This document shows positions 22,841 to 30,804 of a stretch of DNA of 41,658 bases, one piece after another. The notes beneath the pieces were generated by a model. That model was given only the letters and a program-made list of their open reading frames with translations, had not been told where the DNA came from and made no database searches. Made by a program: the position numbers and the translations under genes. Positions within the stretch are counted from its first letter, which is position 1; every line of letters starts with the position of its first letter. The stretch comes from Candidatus Omnitrophota bacterium (GTDB taxonomy: Bacteria; Omnitrophota; Gorgyraeia; Zapsychrales; Fredricksoniimonadaceae), in the NCBI GenBank assembly GCA_023247575.1, contig JAHFGE010000003.1, forward strand, positions 24,940 to 66,597. Direction: 5' to 3'.

Positions 22841-23944
22841 ATGAAAATTATTTCCATAGCCAATCAAAAAGGGGGGTGTGGTAAAACAACAACAGCTATT
22901 AACTTAGCCTCCAGCCTTGGGTATCATGGCAAAAAAGTCCTTTTGATTGATCTGGATCCTCAGGCTCATGCCACGCTGGGTCTTAATGTTGATGAGAGCT
23001 ATAGCCTTTACAATGTTATTTCTAAATTAACTCCCCGTAAATTAGAAATTAAAAAAATTATTAAAACAGTTGATAAAAATTTTAATATTGTTCCTTCTAA
23101 CGTTTTGGTTGGCACTCTGGAACAAGAATTAGCCGATGAAATTGGCCGTGAATTGAAATTGGCTGAGATTATGGTGGAAATCAGGGATGACTATGATTAT
23201 ATCCTTATCGATTGCCCTCCCAGCCTAGGTTTTTTGACAGTCAATGCTATCCGTGCCAGCGATCAGGTGATTATTCCGGTGGAAACCAGTCGTTTTTCCC
23301 TGCAGGGGGTGGATCACTTAACAGACATCGTTAATCTTATTCGAGACCGTCTGAATCATCCGGTGCAAGAAAAGATTCTCGTTACCATGTTTGATTCCCG
23401 TTTGCGACATTCTTTTACCATGCTGGCCAAGATGAAAGAAAAATTTGGCAAACTTCTTTATGATACGATTGTGCATGTTAACGTCAAACTTAAAGAGGCA
23501 GCGGTGATGGGTGAGGCCGTTTTAACATATGACAAATACTGTCGCGGTGCGAAGGATTATTTAAGTTTGGCCAGTGAGATTCTTTTATTAGACAGGCCAA
23601 CCATCCCAACCCCGGGGGTTGAGGAGGTTTATAAGCCGACCCAACGTATGCAGGAGCTCGTGGCTCAAGAGACCAGTGAATTCATTGGTTTAGCTACTTT
23701 TGTTTTGAAAGCGCCCCAGGCTCAGTCGGTCTATGTCACCGGTTCCTTTAATGATTGGTCTTTGGATGAAAAATGCCGTATGATGAATAAGAAAGAGGTT
23801 TGGACCTTGAGCCTTCCGCTGAAGGCAGGTGTTTATAAATATCAGTTTATTGTTGATGGCAGGTGGCAGGAAGACCCTGAAAACAAAAAGACCGAACGCA
23901 ATTCCTTTGGAGATATTAATTCTCTTATTGAGGTTAAAGTTTAA
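22841..23944 (+). CDS. ParA/Soj-type ATPase fused to a glycogen-binding (AMPK1_CBM-like) domain
   Basis: 367 residues. Residues 1-~255 are a complete ParA: deviant Walker A KGGCGKTTT with both lysines (K10, K15), LLIDLDPQAHATLG, and the switch II ILIDCPPSLGFLTVN. ParA proteins bind non-specific DNA as ATP dimers and position plasmids, carboxysomes or other cargo. From about residue 281 a second domain begins: VYVTGSFNDWS, then WTLSLPLKAGVYKYQFIVDG and RWQEDP, the signature of the glycogen-binding domain of AMPK beta and of branching-enzyme-like E-set/CBM48 modules. No parB or parS-like repeat is near. The architecture suggests a factor that couples glycogen granules to the nucleoid. The next gene overlaps by one base. 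Confidence 0.92.
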   Translation: MKIISIANQKGGCGKTTTAINLASSLGYHGKKVLLIDLDPQAHATLGLNVDESYSLYNVISKLTPRKLEIKKIIKTVDKNFNIVPSNVLVGTLEQELADEIGRELKLAEIMVEIRDDYDYILIDCPPSLGFLTVNAIRASDQVIIPVETSRFSLQGVDHLTDIVNLIRDRLNHPVQEKILVTMFDSRLRHSFTMLAKMKEKFGKLLYDTIVHVNVKLKEAAVMGEAVLTYDKYCRGAKDYLSLASEILLLDRPTIPTPGVEEVYKPTQRMQELVAQETSEFIGLATFVLKAPQAQSVYVTGSFNDWSLDEKCRMMNKKEVWTLSLPLKAGVYKYQFIVDGRWQEDPENKKTERNSFGDINSLIEVKV

Positions 23945-24261
23945 TGCCAGAAAGTTTTTCCAAGCAAGAAATTCTCGACGGTAAAATCTACGCACTTTTG
24001 GCTTATCTTTCCATTCTTTGCATTATTCCGCTGATTGTTAAAAAAGATAATCCTTTTGTTTTAGCTCACGGCAAACAAGGCCTAGTTCTTTTTATTGCCC
24101 AGACAGCGGTGTGGATTCTCAGCATTGTCATTCCGATGGTTTTGGCACCATTGATGTTTATCTTTATGCTCTTGTCTTTTTGCGGGCTTATTGCTGTTGT
24201 TAAGGGAGAATTTGTACGTCTTCCCGTTGTTGCTGATTGGGCGGATAAAATCTCCTTATAA
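23944..24261 (+). CDS. Small Tic20/DUF4870-like membrane protein
   Basis: 105 residues with about three membrane helices (IYALLAYLSILCIIPLIV, LVLFIAQTAVWILSIVIPMV, MFIFMLLSFCGLIAVV). The segment FVLAHGKQGLVLFIAQ between the first two helices matches the DUF4870/Tic20-like pattern (HxKQGL...F). Function of that family in bacteria is not known. It shares one base with the ParA-CBM stop (taATG), the strongest coupling in this operon, so it may be its membrane partner. Confidence 0.75.
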   Translation: MPESFSKQEILDGKIYALLAYLSILCIIPLIVKKDNPFVLAHGKQGLVLFIAQTAVWILSIVIPMVLAPLMFIFMLLSFCGLIAVVKGEFVRLPVVADWADKISL

Positions 24262-24263
24262 CT

Positions 24264-24668
24264 ATGTCAATCTTACGGAAGTTATCTGATGTCCTTCAAG
24301 AGGTTTTCTGGATAAAACCTTCTAAGAAAAAATTTTTGCGCAGTCGTAGAGCTCCAGCCAAGAAAGCGCCGAAAAAGAAATTCATAAAGCCGCGGCAGGG
24401 ACCGGCCCGTACACTACCTTTCAATTTAGTCAAAGTTGGTGAAATTACCCATTATTTTGATCGGATTAAGGTTTGTGTCATCAAGGTTACCCAGGGTACG
24501 ATATTGATTGGCGATAGATTGACCATCGTGGGGCCTAAAGTGCAGTTTATTCAGAAAGTATGGTCGATGCAAATTGAAAGTGAGGATGTCAAAGTAGCTA
24601 AAAAAGGTCAGCTCATTGGCCTTAAAATAGATAAGCCGGTGCGGGTTGGCGATATGGTTTATAAATAG
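24264..24668 (+). CDS. Stand-alone EF-Tu domain 2-like protein with basic N-terminus
   Basis: 134 residues. The first ~50 are strongly basic (KKKFLRSRRAPAKKAPKKKF), suggesting nucleic acid or ribosome binding. The rest, VGEITHYFDRIKVCVIKVTQ, GDRLTIVGPKV, VWSMQIESEDVKVAKKGQLI and KIDKPVRVGDMVYK, is a beta-barrel like domain 2 of translational GTPases, of the kind also found at the C-terminus of U32 peptidases and in short proteins called elongation factor-like. There is no GTPase domain. It follows the Tic20-like gene by two bases. Its job is unknown. Confidence 0.75.
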   Translation: MSILRKLSDVLQEVFWIKPSKKKFLRSRRAPAKKAPKKKFIKPRQGPARTLPFNLVKVGEITHYFDRIKVCVIKVTQGTILIGDRLTIVGPKVQFIQKVWSMQIESEDVKVAKKGQLIGLKIDKPVRVGDMVYK

Positions 24669-24671
24669 AAT

Positions 24672-24854
24672 ATGAAAAATGAAAAAGCCCAAAATGTGGT
24701 GGAATATATTTTGCTTGCTGTTGCCGTTATTTTAGTTTTCCTCATTCTTTTAAATCCTCAGGCTGGTCCCGTGAAACAATCCGTCAATGGTATGCTGTAT
24801 AGCACAGTCGACAAACTTCATAACATGACTCAGGAAATTAAAATTACCCCTTAA
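24672..24854 (+). CDS. Small class III signal peptide (Flp/archaellin-like) protein
   Basis: 60 residues. KAQNVVEYILLAVAVILVFL has the class III signal pattern Q-x3-E followed by a hydrophobic helix, as in archaeal-type pilins and some Omnitrophota proteins; cleavage would be just before the Gln. The remainder is ~30 residues, as in Flp pilins. It starts three bases after the previous stop and overlaps the next gene by one base. It could form a short filament or be a membrane subunit; no prepilin peptidase lies nearby. Confidence 0.7.
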   Translation: MKNEKAQNVVEYILLAVAVILVFLILLNPQAGPVKQSVNGMLYSTVDKLHNMTQEIKITP

Positions 24855-25276
24855 TGAAAATCAGCGCTTCCCATAAAGACTTGATCCGTCGCTATTTGCT
24901 TTGGGCGTATAAAACAACCAAAGAATCATTTGAACGCATTGAACGCAAGACCACCCAGCTCATGGTGGATGAGTATATATTAAAGGCATTAAAGCAAAAT
25001 ACTCGGTGCGAGGCAGCCGTACAGAAAGACTATCAAAAATTTATTGAGGAATTTGAACAATATATTGCCAGAAAGAAAGAAGATGAAGTTAAGCAGAAAT
25101 TTGCTGATGGTAGTAGAAAAGTTCTTCATCCTCAGTATATTTATTTAGAAAGGCGTTTGTTGGTTATTGAAGGGGCTATAAAATATTTTTTAGGCCCCGA
25201 TACGCTAAAAACGATGAAAGAGCTTTATGAGAAAGAATTTACCAATCGTATTCTCCAAGCTCGGGAACATACATAA
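24854..25276 (+). CDS. Hypothetical helical protein
   Basis: 140 residues, no signal peptide, no membrane span. It is rich in Lys, Glu and Arg and mostly helical by pattern (FIEEFEQYIARKKEDEVKQK, YLERRLLVIEGAIKYFLGPD). I do not recognise a family. It overlaps the pilin-like gene by one base and the next gene by 50, so it is translated as part of the operon. A cytoplasmic partner of ParA or of the other operon products is possible but unsupported. Confidence 0.6.
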   Translation: MKISASHKDLIRRYLLWAYKTTKESFERIERKTTQLMVDEYILKALKQNTRCEAAVQKDYQKFIEEFEQYIARKKEDEVKQKFADGSRKVLHPQYIYLERRLLVIEGAIKYFLGPDTLKTMKELYEKEFTNRILQAREHT

Positions 25277-25715
25277 GGTACTCCTGCTTATATTGTTTTT
25301 TTTGATTTCGATAGTCTTTCCATCCCATGCCGCCATTGAAATTTATGCCGGAGGCAAGCACTTTGACTCTTTTGAAGATTATCAAGCAAGTCACCGGAGT
25401 AATTTATTAGATCATATGAAGCTTAGCGGCCCTATTCAAGAGAGCCGTCAGGCTCCATTTATTTCAAGGGAAGTTCGCCGAAAGTTAGACAAAATCAGTT
25501 ACAATAGTGGCGTGTATCATGTTATTGTAGACTTCCAACAGAATTGGCAGAATCCTAAACCTCGGTTTATTATGGATGCTCAGGAGCTTCAGGATGTGCT
25601 TCAAGAAACCATAGAAGGCCAACAGGGGCCGGTGCTTTTGATTTCCGACCCTAAGAAAATGCGGATTATGTCCTATTCTTCAAATTCAAATGTTGAGAAT
25701 AAACAGAAGCAGTAA
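25227..25715 (+). CDS. Hypothetical exported protein
   Basis: 162 residues. The start at 25227 overlaps the previous gene by 50 bases; no later in-frame start keeps the whole signal peptide, and AAAGAG lies upstream as a weak RBS. The N-terminus is basic, then VLLLILFFLISIVF and a cleavage site near PSHAA. The mature part begins IEIYAGGKHFDSFEDYQASH and has ~130 polar residues without a recognised domain (YHVIVDFQQNWQNPKPRFIM). Periplasmic or surface location is likely. Role unknown. Confidence 0.6.
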   Translation: MRKNLPIVFSKLGNIHKVLLLILFFLISIVFPSHAAIEIYAGGKHFDSFEDYQASHRSNLLDHMKLSGPIQESRQAPFISREVRRKLDKISYNSGVYHVIVDFQQNWQNPKPRFIMDAQELQDVLQETIEGQQGPVLLISDPKKMRIMSYSSNSNVENKQKQ

Positions 25716-25729
25716 TTAAGGAGGGGTAT

Positions 25730-25909
25730 ATGGCTGAAGAAAAGAAGGAAGAAAGTTGTTCAACGAAGGGCGGCTGTGGTTGCTGTAGCGGAGTTAAACA
25801 GCTTATTATTGGGCTGCTTTTAGGGGCGTTGATTTTCGCCTTTGGCTATTTTGTCGCCCAGGGTGGATGTCCTTTCGGTTCTAAAATATGCCCATTGATG
25901 CAGCGTTAA
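25730..25909 (+). CDS. Cysteine-rich small membrane protein
   Basis: 59 residues with an excellent RBS (AAGGAGGGG at 25718-25726). Layout: acidic start MAEEKKEES, a Cys cluster CSTKGGCGCC, one membrane helix (LIIGLLLGALIFAFGYFV), and an outer end with two further Cys (GGCPFGSKICPLMQR). Seven Cys in total in a 59-residue protein suggests metal or redox chemistry on both sides of the membrane, though this is inference. It overlaps the next gene by 22 bases. Confidence 0.75.
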   Translation: MAEEKKEESCSTKGGCGCCSGVKQLIIGLLLGALIFAFGYFVAQGGCPFGSKICPLMQR

Positions 25910-27108
25910 AGGAAAAATTAGTACGGACGATTATCTTGGCCATCATTGGCTGGTATTTGCTCTTGATAGTCGTGCATTATTTTAACCAGCGCCCTTTATG
26001 GAATGATGAACAGTGTATTTTATTAAATATTCAGCAAATGAGGCCTTCGGATCTATTCCACAACCCTTTGCTTAGCTTGCAAGAGTTTCCCCGAACTTAT
26101 CTTTATATCATCCAGCAATTCTCCAGCCATTTTAATTTTCAATTATTGGCTTTACGTTTTTTTCCGTTTGGCAGTATGTTGACAGCTTTTTTTATTTGGA
26201 TTTATTTAGCCCAAAAGCAAATACCGTCTTTAATAGGCCTTTTAACGTTTTTTTTATGCTGGGCTGCCAGCGCACCTTTGATCTATTATGCAGCTGAATT
26301 GAAGCAATATTCTATGGACGTACTGGTAAGCTCTTTATTTCTACTTTTTTTGTATCATCAAAAAACTTTCCGAAAACATTTCTGCGGGCCAATATATGCG
26401 TTGATCTTATTGCTTCTTGCAGTTTCAGGGCTGTTGTCTTATCCTGCGTTCTTTTTTATGCCGCTACCTTTATATAACCTCTGGATGGATGCTAAAGAAG
26501 ATTCTCGCTGGCGGCCATTGGTATGGCTTTATCTGCTTAGTTGCCTCGGTTGTTTTCTCGCTGTTTACTATTTTGATTTTCGCGTTAGTACCAGCAATAT
26601 TGCTTCATTAAAAGTATATTGGAAAAATTATTTTATTTCTTTTGATTCCCCAGTACATTTTTTTAGAAGTGTGCAAGAAGGGTTAAATGGATTTATATCC
26701 CGCTGGTTTGTTGAAAAACCCAGATGGATCCGCATGGCCGCAAGATTTTTTGTGGGGATCGGCTTTCTGCGCCTTTTGCTGGGGGCTTGGCCTATATTTA
26801 AAAAAGAAGGATTGCATTTTATGAGTATTCACAGCATTGCGGGTATTGTTTTTTTAGAATATTTTATTCTAAGTGCCTTTAAAAATATTGCCTTCGGAGT
26901 TCCACGGGTCTCTTTATTTTTTGCTCCCATGCTTTTGTTTCTGACGGTTGATGCTCTCCAATGGCTTAAGCAGCACAATGGAGTTCTTTATGCGTTGGCA
27001 CAGTATCCTTTTTTAATTTATCTGCTCTACATATCCTTAGGCATTGCCAGGATGATTTTTGCGGGGGATTTGGGCGCAGAACCATTTATTTGGAGACAAA
27101 TAGTCTGA
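25888..27108 (+). CDS. GT-C fold membrane glycosyltransferase-like protein
   Basis: 406 residues with roughly ten membrane helices. The first loop has LWNDEQCILLNIQQM, matching the acidic motif (often D-E) after helix 1 of PMT/ArnT-like GT-C glycosyltransferases, and YYAAELKQYSMDVLVSSLFL matches the ELRxYxxDVxxxxL segment of that group. Such enzymes transfer sugars from polyprenyl-phosphate carriers outside the membrane. The start overlaps the Cys-rich gene by 22 bases. It ends the operon; the ppx promoter overlaps its stop. Confidence 0.75.
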   Translation: MPIDAALKEKLVRTIILAIIGWYLLLIVVHYFNQRPLWNDEQCILLNIQQMRPSDLFHNPLLSLQEFPRTYLYIIQQFSSHFNFQLLALRFFPFGSMLTAFFIWIYLAQKQIPSLIGLLTFFLCWAASAPLIYYAAELKQYSMDVLVSSLFLLFLYHQKTFRKHFCGPIYALILLLLAVSGLLSYPAFFFMPLPLYNLWMDAKEDSRWRPLVWLYLLSCLGCFLAVYYFDFRVSTSNIASLKVYWKNYFISFDSPVHFFRSVQEGLNGFISRWFVEKPRWIRMAARFFVGIGFLRLLLGAWPIFKKEGLHFMSIHSIAGIVFLEYFILSAFKNIAFGVPRVSLFFAPMLLFLTVDALQWLKQHNGVLYALAQYPFLIYLLYISLGIARMIFAGDLGAEPFIWRQIV

Positions 27109-27133
27109 CATTAATTTTGCGGTATGCTATACT
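27105..27133 (+). promoter_or_regulatory. Promoter of the ppx-ppk operon
   Basis: CTGACA at 27105-27110 and TATACT at 27128-27133, spaced by 17 bases, with an extended TGC before the -10. This is the best housekeeping promoter in the window. It overlaps the end of the GT-C gene. Confidence 0.7.
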
Positions 27134-27161
27134 TCTTTTAATATTTTAATAGGAGCAGGTT

Positions 27162-28697
27162 ATGCGTGCAGGAGTTATTGATATAGGATCATCAACGACT
27201 AAATTGCTTATCGGCGAGCGCCAGGGAGAAGATGTTAGAATTATAGAGTCCCTTAAAAACGCCGTGCCTTTAGGTCGCCATGCCTTTTTAAAACCTCGTA
27301 TCCCACAGACCATCATTAATCAAACCGCCTCTGTCTTACAAAAGTATAAAGAAACGCTTAAAGAATATGATGTTTCTGATGTCACTGTCATCGCCACCAC
27401 CGCTGTACGCGAGGCCCGTAATCAGGACATTTTTTTAGATACAGTTTTACGCAAGACTGGCTTTAAGATCGACGTACTTAATGTTGGTGATGTGGTGTAT
27501 TACATTGATTATTTCCTCTCTCATAAGCTCAAGAAAACCTATCCAGTGGATGAAAAGAATTTATTGATTGCTGAATTGGGCGCAGGAAGTCTTGACATGT
27601 CGGTGATGGAAAAAGGTCTAACCTTGGTCAATATTGGTTTTCCTGTCGGTACCCTTCGTTTATCTCAGTTTATGGAACATTTAGATGGCTCTATGCAGGA
27701 AATCCATGAGGCTACCGAAGAGTATATTGAGAATGAAATCCTGTTCTTGAAAAAGAATAATCCATCCTTGAAAATCGACGATATCATCTTGATCGATGAG
27801 AATTATTCCGTTTTTATTCAGAATATCCTGCCTAACAAACGTCGCGATTCGGATTTTTTTAAATTTAAATCGTCGGAGGCTCAGGAGTTTCTTTTACGTC
27901 TGCGCCAGATGAACTCGGAAGAAATTGCTAGGACCTATAATGTACCGCCTGATGTTGCCACGACCATCGTAGGTTTTGCCATCATTCTCAATACGCTTCT
28001 GAAAATTAATAAGAGCGAATATGTCTATATCCTGGAAGCTTCTTTATCCGAGGCTATCTTAGCCAACCAGCTTTTCCGTCTGGAAACTTCTGAGAAGACC
28101 GATAAGATAAGTCAGTTGGTTTCTGTGGCGCATTTTCTGTGTCGCAAATATGGCATGGATTTAGATCATCTCAAACACGTGGCCACCATAACACAACAAT
28201 TATTCGATGCTTTTAAGGACATTTTAGGCTTGGATCAGCAGGATCGTCTGTATTTAATTTTGGCGTCCTATTTGCACGATTTGGGTATGTTTATCAATAA
28301 TCGCTCTCACCACAAACACAGCGAATACATTATCAGCTCTTCCAATCTGTTTCGCCTGACAGAAGATGAGATTAATATCATTGCTTGCATTGCCCGCTAT
28401 CATCGACGGTCAGCACCTTTAAAGACCCACTTGGTTTATAACTCCTTATCTTCCCAGCAGCAGATTTTAGTCCAGAAACTCAGTGCGCTTTTGCGTATTG
28501 CCAATGCTTTGGATCGTTCGCATAAGCAAAAGGCCAAGGGTTTAGAAGTGAAGTTTAATGCTAGCGGTGACGCCACTATCATTGTTTACACCAACGAGAA
28601 TTTTTTATTGGAAAAAGAAAATTTTTTGGAGAAAAAGGAACTTTTTGAAGAAATTACTGGCAATCAATTGACGTTGGCGGTCAAAAGCCAGCAGTAG
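27162..28697 (+). CDS. ppx: Ppx/GppA-family phosphatase with C-terminal HD domain
   Basis: 511 residues. The N-terminal actin-like domain starts AGVIDIGSSTTKLLIGER (phosphate loop), with TVIATTAVREARNQ and ELGAGSLDMSVMEKG as the second phosphate-binding part. The C-terminal third has an HD-type metal site, LASYLHDLGMFINNRSHHKH, and RYHRRSAP. Members degrade polyphosphate from the end or hydrolyse pppGpp; the ppk neighbour favours polyphosphate. E of the usual ELGGGS/AELG motif is present. Own promoter at 27105 and RBS AGGAG. The stop lies inside a palindromic repeat. Confidence 0.88.
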   Translation: MRAGVIDIGSSTTKLLIGERQGEDVRIIESLKNAVPLGRHAFLKPRIPQTIINQTASVLQKYKETLKEYDVSDVTVIATTAVREARNQDIFLDTVLRKTGFKIDVLNVGDVVYYIDYFLSHKLKKTYPVDEKNLLIAELGAGSLDMSVMEKGLTLVNIGFPVGTLRLSQFMEHLDGSMQEIHEATEEYIENEILFLKKNNPSLKIDDIILIDENYSVFIQNILPNKRRDSDFFKFKSSEAQEFLLRLRQMNSEEIARTYNVPPDVATTIVGFAIILNTLLKINKSEYVYILEASLSEAILANQLFRLETSEKTDKISQLVSVAHFLCRKYGMDLDHLKHVATITQQLFDAFKDILGLDQQDRLYLILASYLHDLGMFINNRSHHKHSEYIISSSNLFRLTEDEINIIACIARYHRRSAPLKTHLVYNSLSSQQQILVQKLSALLRIANALDRSHKQKAKGLEVKFNASGDATIIVYTNENFLLEKENFLEKKELFEEITGNQLTLAVKSQQ

Positions 28698-28722
28698 AGA
28701 CGCAGCAATGCTACGTCTGTAC
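28694..28722. repeat. Second copy of the GTAGAGACGCAGC palindrome
   Basis: 29 bases, two mismatches relative to the copy at 3978-4006; the mismatches spoil one base pair each in the stem. It includes the ppx stop codon and precedes ppk by 13 bases. Confidence 0.8.
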
Positions 28723-28735
28723 AACGAAAAGAATT

Positions 28736-30781
28736 ATGGAACTAAAAGATAAATTTATTCATAGAGACTTAAGCTGGCTGGAGTTTAACCGCCGAGTTTT
28801 GGAAGAAGCGGCGGATGAACGTAATCCCCTGTTGGAGCGCTTGAAATTTTTAAGTATTTTTAGCAGTAATCTGGACGAATTTTACATGGTGCGTTTGGCA
28901 GGGGCCAAGAAGCTCTTGGCCTCTGGTTTTAATCGTAAAGATCAATTCGGGTTTACTCCTCAGGAGATATTTGCCGAAGTTAAACTAAAAGCCGATAGCT
29001 TAGTCAAAGACCTTTACGATATTTATACCGGTTCACTCAAGGTAACCCTGGAGACTAACAGGATTTACCTAAAGACCATTGATCAGTTAAATGAGACCCA
29101 GAAAAAGTTTGTTAAACGTTTTTTTGATACCACGCTTTATCCCATCATTACGCCCATGGCGGTCGATCAAGGGCATCCTTTTCCTGACCTTCCTTCGAAA
29201 ACCATTGCTTTGGCTGTCTCCATTGTTCGCTTGGAGAAAAACCATTTAGCCTTGGTCCCTGTACCGAAATCTGTACCACGTCTACTTAAACTGCCTTCCG
29301 AAGGAGAAGACTTTGATTTCATCTTGATCGACCATTTGATTAAGGACAATCTGAAAGATTTTTTTAAAGGATATAAAATTCAAGCAGCCTCGGCCTTTCG
29401 CTTACTGCGTGATAGTGACATTGCTTTCGATGAGGAATTCGCGCCCAATTTACTTAAGGCTATGGAAAAGGAGTTGAAAAAACGTACAAGCGCTCAAACG
29501 GTTTACGTGCAGATGGAGCAGGCCCCGACCGTACTACCATCTGGGGAGGTGGCTAATGCCGAATTGGTTGATGTCCTCTGCAATGGACTTGGCTTCCCAA
29601 AAGAAGAAGTGGCTTTTGTCCCCCCTGATTTGGATTTGACGTTTTTTTATGAGATGGCTAATAGCATTGACCGGCCCGGAGGACGTTTTGATAGTTTCTC
29701 GCCAGTCAAAACTCCTTATGAAAATATTTTCGACAAAATCAAAGAAGAGGATTTTATCATTCACTTGCCTTTTCAATCCTTCTTTCCAACGGAGGATTTG
29801 GTGCAGACCTCTGCCAAAGATCCGGATGTACTGGCCATTAAAATGACGCTTTATCGTACTAATGAAGATTCTAATATTATTAAAGCGCTTATGGAAGCGG
29901 CTAAGCGACGCAAACAAGTCACGGCTGTGGTTGAGATCAAGGCTCGGTTTGAAGAAGAAAAGAACATTCAATGGGCCCGGGATCTGGAGCAGGCTGGTTG
30001 TCATGTCATTTACGGGATTGCTGGTTTAAAAATTCATTCCAAGATGACCTTAATTGTCCGTCGGGAAGAAGGACGCATCCGCCGGTATGTACACCTTTCT
30101 ACTGGTAATTACAATGAAAAGACAGCGCGCCTGTATACGGATATTGGATATTTTACTGCCAATGATGATTTCGCCCGCGATGTGGCTGACGTTTTTAACG
30201 TCATTACCGGTTATTCGCAACCCAGTCCCTGGAAGAGGGTTATTTCTTCGCCGTATGATTTACGCAAATACTTTTTAGATCTCATCGATCGCGAAATGGA
30301 GCATCAAAAAACTCATAAAAATGGCCTTATTACCGCTAAAATGAATTCTTTAGAAGACGTAGCTATGATTGAGAAGCTTTATGCAGCTTCCCAGGCGGGG
30401 GTTAAAATCCGGATGGTGGTACGAGGGATTTGCTGTTTGATTCCGGGGGTAGAGGGTTTAAGTGAGAATATTGAAGTGAGCAGTGTGGTTGGTCAATTTT
30501 TGGAGCATTCACGAATTTTTGTTTTTCACAATAACGGCACCCCAAGAATTTTTTTATCCTCGGCAGACTGGATGACGCGCAATTTCGACCGTCGCATTGA
30601 GTTGTTATTTGAAATTACTAAACCTGAAATTAAAACACACTTGCAATTCATATTAGATAATTATTTAAAGGATAGTTTTAAGGTGCGTATTTTGAAAAGT
30701 AATAAAATTTATACACGTTTATCAAAGGATCAGGCATCTTTTAGCGTTCAGGAATATTTTATTAAGCATTATACGAAATAA
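28736..30781 (+). CDS. ppk1: Polyphosphate kinase 1
   Basis: 681 residues, full length. Makes polyphosphate from ATP through a phospho-histidine. N-terminal DRDLSWLEFN-like start (HRDLSWLEFNRRVLEEA), middle QSFFPTEDLVQTSAKDPDVL, catalytic GLKIHSKMTLIVRRE with the phosphorylated His, and HLSTGNYNEKTARLYTDIGY; the second His domain contains SSADWMTRNFDRRIEL. It lies 38 bases after ppx, so synthesis and breakdown of polyphosphate are controlled together. The ROK kinase follows by 23 bases. Confidence 0.96.
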   Translation: MELKDKFIHRDLSWLEFNRRVLEEAADERNPLLERLKFLSIFSSNLDEFYMVRLAGAKKLLASGFNRKDQFGFTPQEIFAEVKLKADSLVKDLYDIYTGSLKVTLETNRIYLKTIDQLNETQKKFVKRFFDTTLYPIITPMAVDQGHPFPDLPSKTIALAVSIVRLEKNHLALVPVPKSVPRLLKLPSEGEDFDFILIDHLIKDNLKDFFKGYKIQAASAFRLLRDSDIAFDEEFAPNLLKAMEKELKKRTSAQTVYVQMEQAPTVLPSGEVANAELVDVLCNGLGFPKEEVAFVPPDLDLTFFYEMANSIDRPGGRFDSFSPVKTPYENIFDKIKEEDFIIHLPFQSFFPTEDLVQTSAKDPDVLAIKMTLYRTNEDSNIIKALMEAAKRRKQVTAVVEIKARFEEEKNIQWARDLEQAGCHVIYGIAGLKIHSKMTLIVRREEGRIRRYVHLSTGNYNEKTARLYTDIGYFTANDDFARDVADVFNVITGYSQPSPWKRVISSPYDLRKYFLDLIDREMEHQKTHKNGLITAKMNSLEDVAMIEKLYAASQAGVKIRMVVRGICCLIPGVEGLSENIEVSSVVGQFLEHSRIFVFHNNGTPRIFLSSADWMTRNFDRRIELLFEITKPEIKTHLQFILDNYLKDSFKVRILKSNKIYTRLSKDQASFSVQEYFIKHYTK

Positions 30782-30804
30782 GGAATTGTGACACATCTAC
30801 AACC

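Noticed and set aside
22841..23944. A classical plasmid/chromosome parAB-parS locus
   Set aside because: No parB gene or parS-like 16-bp palindromes lie near, and the C-terminal domain is carbohydrate-binding.
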